From Roseicyclus salinarum (GTDB lineage Bacteria > Pseudomonadota > Alphaproteobacteria > Rhodobacterales > Rhodobacteraceae): 59,191 nt of DNA. A program made the position numbers and the translations under genes. The notes under the pieces were generated by a model, which ran no database searches, was not told the origin of the DNA, and saw nothing but the letters and a program-made list of their open reading frames with translations. Positions 49,523-57,746 of this stretch are shown one piece after another (positions within the stretch are counted from its first letter, which is position 1; every line of letters starts with the position of its first letter). The stretch is taken from the NCBI RefSeq assembly GCF_029624655.1, contig NZ_JARRSA010000024.1:1-59191 (forward strand). Reading direction: 5' to 3'.

Positions 49523-51727
49523 ATGACCGACTTCACGATGAAGACCGACGAGAACGGCGTCGCCGTGATCACCTGGGACGTTGCGTCGAAGTCCATGAAC
49601 GTGCTGACGCGCGAGGCTTTCGGCACCATCGACACGCTGATCGACGAGGCGCTCGCGGACGACGCGGTCAAGGGCATCGTCATCACCTCCGGCAAGGACA
49701 GCTTCGCCGGCGGCATGGACCTCAACACCCTCGCCACGATCCGCGCCGAGGCCGGAGACGAGCCCGCGCAGGCGCTGTTCGACTTCACGATGAACGGCCA
49801 CCGCATCCTGCGGAAGCTCGAGCGCGCCGGCCTGGACCCCAAGACCAACAAGGGCGGCAAGCCCGTCGCCTGCGCCATCACCGGCACCTGCGCGGGGATC
49901 GGCACCGAGATCGCGCTTGCCTGCCACCGCCGTTTCGTGGCGGACAATCCCAGGGCGAAGATCGGCCTGCCCGAGATCCTCGTGGGCATCTTCCCCGGCG
50001 GCGGCGGCACGACGCGCTACAGCCGCATGGTCGGCGCGATGGCGGCCGCGCCGGTGCTTCTGGAAGGCCGGATGCTGAGCCCCGCAAAGGCCAAGGGCGC
50101 GGGTCTCGTGGACGAGGTGGTGGCCCCCGACGCGCTTCTGGCGCGGGCGAAGGAGTGGGTCCTGGGCGCGACGGACGCCGATATCGTGAAGCCGTGGGAC
50201 CAGAAGGGCTGGAAGATGCCGGGCGGCGCGCCCTACCACCCCGCGGGCTTCATGACGTTCGTGGGCGCCTCGGCCATGATCAACGGCCGTACCAAGGGCG
50301 TCTACCCGGCGGCCAAGGCGCTTCTTTCGGCCGTCTACGAGGGGGCGCTGGTCGATTTCGACACCGCGCTGAAGATCGAGGCGCGCTGGTTCACGCATGT
50401 GCTCATGAACCCCTCCTCCTCGGCCATGATCCGGTCGCTCTTCGTCAACAAGGAAGCGCTCGAGAAGGGCGCGAACCGCCCCGACGTGCCCGACCAGCGC
50501 GTGCGGAAGGTCGGCGTCATGGGCGCGGGCATGATGGGCGCGGGCATCGCCTACGTCTCGGCCAACGCGGGCATCGAGGTCGTGCTGATCGACCAGGAGC
50601 AGGCGGCGGCGGACAAGGGCAAGGCATTGTCCGAAAGCCTTCTCGACAAGGGCATGAAACGCGGCAAGGTCACGGCCGAGAAGAAGGACGAGGTTCTCGG
50701 CCGGATCACGGCTACGACGGATTACGCCGCGCTTCAGGGCTGCGACCTGATCGTGGAGGCCGTCTTCGAGGATCCGGGCATCAAGGCGGAGGTCACGAAG
50801 AAGGTGCTCGCCGTCGTGCCCGAGGACTGCATCTTCGCCACCAACACCTCGACCATGCCGATCACCGAGCTTGCCAAGGCCTCCGACAAGCCCGAGCAGT
50901 TCATCGGCATCCACTTCTTCTCGCCCGTCGACAAGATGATGCTGGTCGAGATCATCAAGGGCGCCGGGACCGGCGACCGGGCGGTGGCCAAGGCGCTCGA
51001 CTACGTCCGCCAGATCCGCAAGACGCCGATCGTGGTGAACGACGCGCGCTTCTTCTACGCCAACCGCTGCATCATCCCCTACATCAACGAGGGCATCCGC
51101 CTCGTGAAGGAGGGGGTCGCCCCCACCCTGATCGAGAACGCGGCGAAGCTCGTGGGAATGCCGCTCGGGCCGCTGCAGCTGGTGGACGAGACCTCGATCG
51201 ACCTCGGCGTGAAGATCGCCAGGGCCACCAAGGCCGCGATGGGCGACGCCTATCCCGACGACGCCGTGGACGAGGTGCTGTTCTGGATGGCGGGCGAGGG
51301 CCGGATGGGCCGCAAGTCCAACGCCGGGTTCTACGCCTACGACGAGGCGGGCAAGCGGCAGGGCCTGTGGGAGGGCCTGGGCGCGCGCTATCCTGTGGCC
51401 GAGGACCAGCCGGACGTGACCGAGGTGCAGCACCGCCTTCTGTTCGCACAGGTCCTCGAGGCCGTCCGCGCGCTGGAGGAAGGCGTCCTGACGGATATCC
51501 GCGAGGGCGACGTGGGCGCGATCCTCGGCTGGGGCTTCGCGCCGTGGTCCGGCGGCCCGTTCTCGTGGCTCGACATGCTGGGCACGCCCTACGCGGCCGA
51601 GCGCTGCGACGCGCTGCAGGAGGCGCATGGCGACCGCTTCGCCTGCCCCGCCCTCCTGCGCGAGATGGCCGCGAAGAACCAGACGTTCTACGGCCGGTTC
51701 GGGTCGCACGACCAGGCCGCCGCCTGA
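49523..51727 (+). CDS. FadB/FadJ-type bifunctional enoyl-CoA hydratase/3-hydroxyacyl-CoA dehydrogenase
   Basis: 734 residues. Residues 1-200 form the hydratase/isomerase domain with oxyanion loop SFAGGMDL, and Glu residues in CAGIGTEIALACHRRF and IGLPEILVGIFPGGGGTTR. From about 325 the NAD-binding dehydrogenase begins: VGVMGAGMMGAGIAYVS, NTSTMPITELA, catalytic His in IGIHFFSPVDKMMLVEII, and the helical end. It does steps two and three of beta-oxidation with the thiolase upstream. Ribosome site GGGAAGGA at 49508. Confidence 0.95.
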   Translation: MTDFTMKTDENGVAVITWDVASKSMNVLTREAFGTIDTLIDEALADDAVKGIVITSGKDSFAGGMDLNTLATIRAEAGDEPAQALFDFTMNGHRILRKLERAGLDPKTNKGGKPVACAITGTCAGIGTEIALACHRRFVADNPRAKIGLPEILVGIFPGGGGTTRYSRMVGAMAAAPVLLEGRMLSPAKAKGAGLVDEVVAPDALLARAKEWVLGATDADIVKPWDQKGWKMPGGAPYHPAGFMTFVGASAMINGRTKGVYPAAKALLSAVYEGALVDFDTALKIEARWFTHVLMNPSSSAMIRSLFVNKEALEKGANRPDVPDQRVRKVGVMGAGMMGAGIAYVSANAGIEVVLIDQEQAAADKGKALSESLLDKGMKRGKVTAEKKDEVLGRITATTDYAALQGCDLIVEAVFEDPGIKAEVTKKVLAVVPEDCIFATNTSTMPITELAKASDKPEQFIGIHFFSPVDKMMLVEIIKGAGTGDRAVAKALDYVRQIRKTPIVVNDARFFYANRCIIPYINEGIRLVKEGVAPTLIENAAKLVGMPLGPLQLVDETSIDLGVKIARATKAAMGDAYPDDAVDEVLFWMAGEGRMGRKSNAGFYAYDEAGKRQGLWEGLGARYPVAEDQPDVTEVQHRLLFAQVLEAVRALEEGVLTDIREGDVGAILGWGFAPWSGGPFSWLDMLGTPYAAERCDALQEAHGDRFACPALLREMAAKNQTFYGRFGSHDQAAA

Positions 51728-51737
51728 CATCCGGGCA

Positions 51738-51759
51738 CGCCGGCCGCCATTGGCCGGCG
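51738..51759 (+). terminator. Terminator-like hairpin after FadB-type gene
   Basis: Perfect 8-bp stem CGCCGGCC (51738-51745)/GGCCGGCG (51752-51759) with a 6-base loop, 11 bases after the stop. No T-run, so Rho-dependent or weak. Confidence 0.5.
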
Positions 51760-51803
51760 GCCCGCCGTCTTCACGGAAAGCGCCGCGAGGGCCCGCGCCG
51801 AGG

Positions 51804-51869
51804 CCGGGTCCTCGCGGCAGGACACCGGGGTGGAGACCGGGACCTCGCGGCAGGAAACCGGGGTCGAGG
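51804..51869 (+). repeat. 33-base tandem repeat, two copies
   Basis: Two adjacent copies at 51804-51836 and 51837-51869 with the shared core CTCGCGGCAGGA followed by A/C-ACCGGGGT-G/C-GAG; a few mismatches. In one frame they read G-T-S-R-Q-E-T-G-V-E. Probably a slippage-prone non-coding repeat. Confidence 0.75.
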
Positions 51870-52159
51870 GACCTCGGCGGCGCGGCCCCCCCCGGCGCGC
51901 CTCGCCCGGCCCTGCCCTCGCCCGCCGCCGCCACGGCGATGCGTCCGGGCACGTAGGGGGGGCGCAGCCCCTCGACCCCGTCCCCCGTCCCCGACGCCCC
52001 CTCAGGCCCCCGCACGGGGCCGATCTCCTCCCGAACGCCGATGCAGGCACTTTTGGCCGCGCCGGCGCTGCCCTAGGCTTCGCGCGCGCTCGCTTCGGCC
52101 GCTTCCTGCCGCCGCGGCGATCTCGCGCCCCATGCGAAGGGATGAAAAGGGAGGGACAC

Positions 52160-52954
52160 ATGGCAGAAGAACCGCGGATGAGGCTTTCCGGCCTCGATGG
52201 CCTGCGCGTCGCCGTGACGGCGGGCGGCGGGGGCATCGGGCTCTGCATCGCGCGCGCGCTCGCCGCACAGGGCGCGCGCCTCGCGATCTGCGACGTCGAG
52301 GAGGAGGCCCTGACGGCCGCGCGCGCCGAGCTTGGCGCGGAGGTGGCCGAAATCGCGGACGTCTCCGACGAGGATGCGGTCGCGCGGTTCTTCGCGCGCA
52401 TCGCCGGGCGGATGGGCGGGCTCGACGCATTGGTGAACAACGCCGGGATCGCCGGGCCGACCGGCGGCGTGGACGAGATCTCCCCGGCCGAGTGGCGGCG
52501 CTGCATCGACGTGTGCCTGACGGGGCAGTTCCTGTGCACGCACCACGCCGTGCCCATGCTGAAGGCCGCTGGGGGCGGCTCCATCGTCAACATCTCCTCG
52601 GCGGCGGGCCGGTTCGGGTATGCGTTCCGCACGCCCTATTCCTCGGCCAAGTGGGGCGTGATCGGCTTCACCCAGAGCCTCGCCAAGGAGCTGGGTCCCG
52701 ACGGCATCCGCGCCAATGCGATCCTGCCCGGCATCATCGAGGGCCCGCGCATGGAGGGCGTGATCGCGGCACGGGCCCGCCAGACCGGCGTCAGCCACGA
52801 CGCCATGAAGGCGGAATACCTTTCGCGGATCTCGCTTCGGCGGATGACCCCGCCCGAGGACGTCGCCGACATGGCCGCCTTCCTGATCTCGGATGCAGGC
52901 CGCAACCTGTCGGGCCAGAGCTTTCCAGTCGACGGCAACGTGGAGGCCCTGTGA
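52160..52954 (+). CDS. SDR-family short-chain dehydrogenase
   Basis: 264 residues. The Rossmann motif is VTAGGGGIGLCIARAL, NNAG is in ALVNNAGIAG, and the active site has Ser in ISSAAG and Tyr-x-x-x-Lys in PYSSAKWG. The end G-Q-S-F-P-V-D-G-N is typical. It oxidises or reduces a 3-hydroxy or keto group with NAD(P). ATG 52160 has GGGAGGGA; ATG 52142 is an alternative. It is 110 bases before a BKACE gene, so the pair may convert a beta-hydroxy acid to a beta-keto acid and then cleave it. Confidence 0.92.
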   Translation: MAEEPRMRLSGLDGLRVAVTAGGGGIGLCIARALAAQGARLAICDVEEEALTAARAELGAEVAEIADVSDEDAVARFFARIAGRMGGLDALVNNAGIAGPTGGVDEISPAEWRRCIDVCLTGQFLCTHHAVPMLKAAGGGSIVNISSAAGRFGYAFRTPYSSAKWGVIGFTQSLAKELGPDGIRANAILPGIIEGPRMEGVIAARARQTGVSHDAMKAEYLSRISLRRMTPPEDVADMAAFLISDAGRNLSGQSFPVDGNVEAL

Positions 52955-53063
52955 TGGACACCCCCCTCGAGATCGCGGGCCGGGCGGCCCCGAAACACGC
53001 CGACCGCGCAGCCGGCCCTTGCCGCGCGGGACCGAAGCGCGGACAGGAAGACAGGAGACCGAC

Positions 53064-53996
53064 ATGATCCGAGCCGACAAGGTCATCATAAGCTGCGCCG
53101 TGACGGGCGCGATCCACACGCCCTCGATGACGCCGCACCTTCCGATCACGCCCGACGAGATCGCCGAGGCCGCCATCGGCGCGGCCGAGGCGGGCGCCGC
53201 GATCCTGCACCTGCACGCACGCGACCCCGTGACCGGCCGCCCCGACCAGTCGCCCGAGGCCTTCGCGCCCTTCCTGCCGAGGATCAAGCAGGCAACCGAT
53301 GCCGTGGTGAACATCACCACTGGCGGCTCGCCCTACATGACCGTCGCCGAGCGCGCCGGCCCCGCCGCGCGCTACAAGCCCGAGATCGCCTCGCTCAACA
53401 TGGGCTCGATGAACTTCGGCTTCTTCCCGCTGCTGGCGAAATACAAGGAGTTCCGGCACGACTGGGAATACGACCACCTCGAGGGGTCGCGCGACCTCGT
53501 GTTCCGCAACTCCTTCAAGGACATCGAGTTCGTCCTCGAGACCTGCTACGGCAACGGCACCCGGTTCGAGTTCGAGTGCTACGACATCTCGCATCTCTAC
53601 AACCTCGCGCATTTCGCCGACCGGGGCCTGGTGAAGCCGCCCTTCTTCATCCAGTCGGTCTTCGGGCTTCTGGGCGGGATCGGCACCCACCCCGAGGACG
53701 TCATGCACATGAAGCGCACCGCCGACCGCCTTTTCGGCACGGATTTCCGCTGGTCGGTCCTGGGCGCGGGCAAGGACCAGTTCCGCATCGCGACGCAGGC
53801 GGTGTCGATGGGGGGCAACATCCGGGTCGGGCTCGAGGACAGCATCTGGATCGCGCGCGGCGAACTGGCCTCGTCGAACGCGCAGCAGGTCGACAAGGCG
53901 CGGCGGCTGGTGGAGGGCCTGGGCCTGCAGGTCGCCACCCCGGCCGAGGCGCGCGAGATGCTGTCGCTGAAGGGCGGCGACAGCGTCAATTTCTGA
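53064..53996 (+). CDS. BKACE (3-keto-5-aminohexanoate cleavage) family protein
   Basis: 310 residues. The Zn motif is ILHLHARDP (His-x-His), with ITCAVTGA-like IISCAVTGAIHTPSMTPHLPITP at the N-terminus, MGSMNFGFF and the central FEFECYDISHLYNLAHF stretch. The family cleaves beta-keto acids with acetyl-CoA, giving acetoacetyl-CoA and a shortened product, or acts on dehydrocarnitine. The substrate here is unknown. It is encoded after an SDR dehydrogenase, suggesting the two steps work together. GGAGACC ribosome site. Confidence 0.92.
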   Translation: MIRADKVIISCAVTGAIHTPSMTPHLPITPDEIAEAAIGAAEAGAAILHLHARDPVTGRPDQSPEAFAPFLPRIKQATDAVVNITTGGSPYMTVAERAGPAARYKPEIASLNMGSMNFGFFPLLAKYKEFRHDWEYDHLEGSRDLVFRNSFKDIEFVLETCYGNGTRFEFECYDISHLYNLAHFADRGLVKPPFFIQSVFGLLGGIGTHPEDVMHMKRTADRLFGTDFRWSVLGAGKDQFRIATQAVSMGGNIRVGLEDSIWIARGELASSNAQQVDKARRLVEGLGLQVATPAEAREMLSLKGGDSVNF

Positions 53997-54114
53997 GGCC
54001 CGGCCGCCTGGATCGCGCATCCGCCGCAGGGGCGTCGCCGCGCGCGCTGCCCCCATGAACCGGAAGGCCGGGGCCCGCCCTTGGGACGCCTGCGGCGCGC
54101 GCGCGGCGCGGCCC

Positions 54115-54918
54115 TCAGCCCTCCCCGCCGCGCAGCCAGACGTCCCCCGCACGGCGGAAGCGCGAGATGGCGTGGGGGAGGAACTCGCCGTCGCGGGCGA
54201 CCATGCGCGTGATTTCCACCTGCCCCGGCGCGACGGCGATCAGGGCGAAGTCGTTGACCTGCCCCCTCAGCCGGGTCGAAAGGCCGGTGCCGACATGGAC
54301 CTGCAGGACCCGCGCGCCGACCTTTCGCGACAGGAACGGTTCGGCCCGCCAGCGATGCAGATGCCCCGACAGGATCAGATCGGCGCCGGCTTCGGCAAGA
54401 TGCTCGACCGCCATGCGCGCGTTCCGCATCAGCCGCTTCTCCTCGTCCGGGCCGTGCTCGAAGGGGTGATGGGCCATCACCACGTTGACCGAGCCTTCCG
54501 GCGCCTCGCGGAACGCGCCCCCCGCGCGCCAGAGCTGCCTGCGCCGCACGCGGCCGCGCTGCCACGCCCTCGGGTCGGCGGTGTTCAGCGCCTCCAGCAC
54601 GAGGAGGCCGTTCGACCAGCGGGGCGCGAGGTCGGCGCAGATTTCGGCGCGGTAGCGGCCGAAGGGATGGAGCGCCCGGTGCCAGAACTCGTCGAGCGGG
54701 ATGTCATGATTGCCGGGCACCGAGATCCACGGCAGGCCGAGGCCGTCGAGGAACGCGCGGGCCGCCCGGAACTGGCCGGGGCGCGCGCGCTGGGTCAGAT
54801 CGCCGCTGACCGCAACGAGGTCCGGGCGTGCCTGCCGGATCGCGATCCTGAGGGGGCCGAGAAGCTCGTGATCCTCGGTGCCGAAATGCAGGTCGGAGAT
54901 ATGCGCGATCCGCGTCAT
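54115..54918 (-). CDS. Metallophosphoesterase
   Basis: 267 residues of the calcineurin-like phosphoesterase fold. The five metal-binding blocks are RIAHISDLHFG, VAVSGDLTQRA, SVPGNHDIPL, VMAHHPFEH and LSGHLHRW. It hydrolyses phosphodiesters or monoesters such as cyclic nucleotides or UDP-diacylglucosamine (LpxH-like) in the cytoplasm. It overlaps the lipid kinase gene (ATGA), so a role in lipid or phosphate metabolism is plausible. No signal peptide seen. Confidence 0.9.
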   Translation of the reverse strand: MTRIAHISDLHFGTEDHELLGPLRIAIRQARPDLVAVSGDLTQRARPGQFRAARAFLDGLGLPWISVPGNHDIPLDEFWHRALHPFGRYRAEICADLAPRWSNGLLVLEALNTADPRAWQRGRVRRRQLWRAGGAFREAPEGSVNVVMAHHPFEHGPDEEKRLMRNARMAVEHLAEAGADLILSGHLHRWRAEPFLSRKVGARVLQVHVGTGLSTRLRGQVNDFALIAVAPGQVEITRMVARDGEFLPHAISRFRRAGDVWLRGGEG

Positions 54919-55820
54919 GCGGGCCTCGGCACGATGACCTCGATCGGGCGTTCGGAAAACGCCACGCGAAGCGGGGTCGCCATGTGCTCTCGCTCGCCGT
55001 CGCGCGCGACGAGGACCCGGGCCTTGTGCGGGTGGATTTCGAATGCGCGGCCCGTTCGCATGTCGAATTCCTCGCCCTCGCGCGCCCGTCCGCGCGCCAG
55101 CGCCACGGCGCTCCGCACGAGGTCGGCCGCCCGCGCCTTGCGCGCCGCGAACAGCGCGAGCCGGCCCTCGCGCACCGCGTCCGCGCCCTGCAGGCTGTAT
55201 GCGTCGAGCTGGTAGGCCGAGGCCGCCACGAACACGAGCGGCGTGACCATGCGCTCGCGCGTGCCGTCCGTGTCGAGCGTCAGGCGCATGGGCCGGTGCA
55301 TCCCCGTCAGCGTCGTCAGGACCGACCAGTAGGCTGCTGCGCGCGACCGGCCCCAGCGCGCGTAGACGTCCTCGCGGTTGTCGAGGATCGAGGGATAGAG
55401 GCCGAGGCTCATGTTGTTGAGGAAGACCCGACCGTTCACCGTGCCCACCGCGACGCCGCGCGTCGCGCCGTCGCGCAGACACGCCGCCGCCCCTGCGGGA
55501 TCGAGCGGCAGGCTCAGCCCGCGCGCGAAGAAGTTGAACGTGCCGAAGGGCAGAAGGCCGAGGCGCGCGCCGCCCCCGGCATGGAGGACCGCGTTCGCGA
55601 CGCCCGAGACGGTGCCGTCGCCGCCCGCGGCCACGATCGTGTCGAACGCCGCGGCCAGCGCCTCGCGCGCGGCGTCCTCGGGCGAACGGCCCGGCGCCAT
55701 GGGCCGGATTTCGGCCTCGACCCCGGCTTCGGCAAGCGCCTCGCGCACCTCGGTGCCGCGATCGGACGTGCCGGTGCCGCCCGCGTGCGGGTTCACGATG
55801 ACGCAGATCGCGCTGCTCAA
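54915..55820 (-). CDS. Diacylglycerol/sphingosine kinase-like lipid kinase (YegS/DgkB type)
   Basis: 301 residues. The nucleotide-binding part has VIVNPHAGGTGTS and AAGGDGTVSGVANAVLHAG (G-G-D-G-T), and GLLPFGTFNFFARGLSLP follows, as in DAG kinase catalytic domain proteins; the C-terminal half is the YegS-like beta-sandwich. It phosphorylates a lipid or lipid-like alcohol at the membrane. No ATG is available; TTG 55820 has AGGCAGGAAC just upstream and is the best start. It overlaps the metallophosphoesterase gene. Confidence 0.88.
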   Translation of the reverse strand: MSSAICVIVNPHAGGTGTSDRGTEVREALAEAGVEAEIRPMAPGRSPEDAAREALAAAFDTIVAAGGDGTVSGVANAVLHAGGGARLGLLPFGTFNFFARGLSLPLDPAGAAACLRDGATRGVAVGTVNGRVFLNNMSLGLYPSILDNREDVYARWGRSRAAAYWSVLTTLTGMHRPMRLTLDTDGTRERMVTPLVFVAASAYQLDAYSLQGADAVREGRLALFAARKARAADLVRSAVALARGRAREGEEFDMRTGRAFEIHPHKARVLVARDGEREHMATPLRVAFSERPIEVIVPRPA

Positions 55821-56029
55821 GTTCCTGCCTCCGATGGCCTGTTCACGGGCGGTGAACGCCCCGTGGCCCTCCCCGTTCCCGCGGCCCCGCACCTGCGCGC
55901 CGCGCCCTGCCCCGGGTGTGGGGCCGCAAGACCCCGAAGTCCCCGGCGCCCGCACCTGCCCCCTTTCCTTTTCTTGCGTCACGTTCCATGTCTGGGCGAA
56001 CATTCTTTCGCAGGCGAGGGAGGCCGCAC

Positions 56030-57664
56030 ATGGGCTGGATGAAGGACGAGACCGGGCTCGAGAAACGCGCGGCCAATTTCGTGCCGCTGACGCCGCTCAG
56101 CCACCTCATCCGCGCCGCGCAGGTCTTTCCCCACCGGGATGCCGTCGTCGACCGCGGTTTCCGCACGACCTATGCCGAATACATGGTCCGCGTCACCCGC
56201 CTCGCCTCGGCGCTGGCGAAGCATGGCGTGGCGCCCGGCGACGTGGTGGCAACGGTGCTGCCCAACACCTACGCCCACGTCGAGGCGCATTTCGGCGTTC
56301 CGGCCTGCGGCGCGATCCTGAACTCGATCAACGTCAGGCTCGATGTCGGCACGGTCTCCTACATCCTCGACCACGGCGAGGCGAAGGTCGTGCTGGTGGA
56401 CACCCAGTTCCTCGGCACCGTCGAGGCGGCGCTGAAGGAGATGGAGAACGAGGCGCAGCCGATGATCGTCGAGGTGCCGGACGAGAGCGCGGGCTATCAC
56501 GCCTCGGGCCGTCACATGACCTACGAGCAGCTGCTCGCGGAAGGCGACGACGACTTCGCGTGGATCATGCCGCAGGACGAGTGGGAATCGCTGGCCCTGA
56601 ACTACACCTCGGGCACCACGGGCCGGCCGAAGGGCGTCGTCTATCACCACCGGGGCGCTTACCTCATCACGATGGGCACGCCGATTTCGTGGCGGATGAC
56701 GCTCTATCCGAAATACCTGACCATCGTGCCGCTCTTCCACTGCAACAACTGGTGCCACGTCTGGACCATGCCAGCCGTGGGCGGCACCACCGTCTGCTGC
56801 CGCGACATCACCGCCAAGGCGATCTACGACGCCATCGCCGACGAGGGCGTGACCCATTTCGGCGGCGCGCCGATCGTGCTGAACATGATCGTGAACGCCA
56901 AGGACGCCGAGCGGCGCGACTTCTCGCACACGGTCGAGGTCTTCACGGCGGGCGCGCCGCCGGCCCCTGCGACGCTCGCGGCAATCGAGACCATGGGCTT
57001 CAACATCACGCAGGTCTACGGCCTGACCGAGACCTACGGCCCGGCCACCGAATGCACCTTCAAGGACGGCGAGTGGGACGGCCTTCGGGGCGAGGAGCGC
57101 GCGGCGGTCAAGGCGCGGCAGGGCGTGGCGATGCCCAACATGGACCACATCACGGTCATGGACGCCGAGGCAATGCGCCAGATCCCCATGGACGGCGCCG
57201 CGCTCGGCGAGATCATGATGCGCGGCAACTCGGTGATGAAGGGCTACTACAAGAACCCTCGCGCCACGAACGAGGCGTTCCGGGGCGGCTATTTCCACAC
57301 CGGCGACATCGCGGTGCAGCATCCCGACACCTACGTCCAGATCGCCGACCGGGCGAAGGACATCATCATCTCGGGCGGCGAGAACGTCAGCTCCGTCGAG
57401 GTCGAGGGCGCGCTGATGCACCACCCCGCCGTCCTGCTCTGCGCCGTGGTCGCCAAGGCCGACGACAAGTGGGGCGAGGTGCCCTGCGCCTTCGTCGAGC
57501 TGAAGGAGGGCGCCGAGACGAGCGAGGACGACCTGATCGCCTTCGCGCGGCAGCGGCTGGCCGGGTTCAAGACGCCCAAGCGCATCGTTTTCCGGGACCT
57601 GCCCAAGACCTCGACCGGCAAGATCCAGAAGTTCGAGCTGCGCAAGGCCGCGGCCGAGCTTTGA
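56030..57664 (+). CDS. AMP-forming acyl-CoA ligase (DmdB-like)
   Basis: 544 residues of the ANL superfamily: LNYTSGTTGRPKGVVYHHRG, FTAGAPPAPATLAAIETMGFNITQVYGLTETYGPATECTF, hinge HTGDIAVQHPDTYVQIADRAKDIIISGGENVSSVEVE, and catalytic Lys in KTSTGKIQKFELRKA. The length and the ending are close to DmdB-type methylmercaptopropionate or medium-chain acyl-CoA ligases. GGGAGG ribosome site. No DmdA or DmdD is in the window, so a DMSP role is only a possibility; the locus may instead activate fatty acids. Confidence 0.92.
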   Translation: MGWMKDETGLEKRAANFVPLTPLSHLIRAAQVFPHRDAVVDRGFRTTYAEYMVRVTRLASALAKHGVAPGDVVATVLPNTYAHVEAHFGVPACGAILNSINVRLDVGTVSYILDHGEAKVVLVDTQFLGTVEAALKEMENEAQPMIVEVPDESAGYHASGRHMTYEQLLAEGDDDFAWIMPQDEWESLALNYTSGTTGRPKGVVYHHRGAYLITMGTPISWRMTLYPKYLTIVPLFHCNNWCHVWTMPAVGGTTVCCRDITAKAIYDAIADEGVTHFGGAPIVLNMIVNAKDAERRDFSHTVEVFTAGAPPAPATLAAIETMGFNITQVYGLTETYGPATECTFKDGEWDGLRGEERAAVKARQGVAMPNMDHITVMDAEAMRQIPMDGAALGEIMMRGNSVMKGYYKNPRATNEAFRGGYFHTGDIAVQHPDTYVQIADRAKDIIISGGENVSSVEVEGALMHHPAVLLCAVVAKADDKWGEVPCAFVELKEGAETSEDDLIAFARQRLAGFKTPKRIVFRDLPKTSTGKIQKFELRKAAAEL

Positions 57665-57746
57665 GGACGCGCGACGGCGTTGAGGCGCCTCGCGCTCCGG
57701 GCTACGGTCTGAGCGGGCGAATGGGGGACAGGGCGGCTTTGGGCGA

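Larger units (their letters stand above)
51728..52159. other. Non-coding GC-rich region with hairpin and tandem repeat
   Basis: About 430 bases without a supported gene. A hairpin (CGCCGGCC/GGCCGGCG, 51738-51759) follows the FadB stop and may end its transcript. A 33-base tandem repeat lies at 51804-51869. Long open frames here are low-complexity and end-to-end Arg/Pro-rich, so they are probably not coding. Confidence 0.6.

Noticed and set aside
51830-52159. N-terminal extension of the SDR gene
   Set aside because: The upstream part is Arg/Pro-rich with the tandem repeat, and the ATG at 52160 has a proper ribosome site and gives a normal SDR length.
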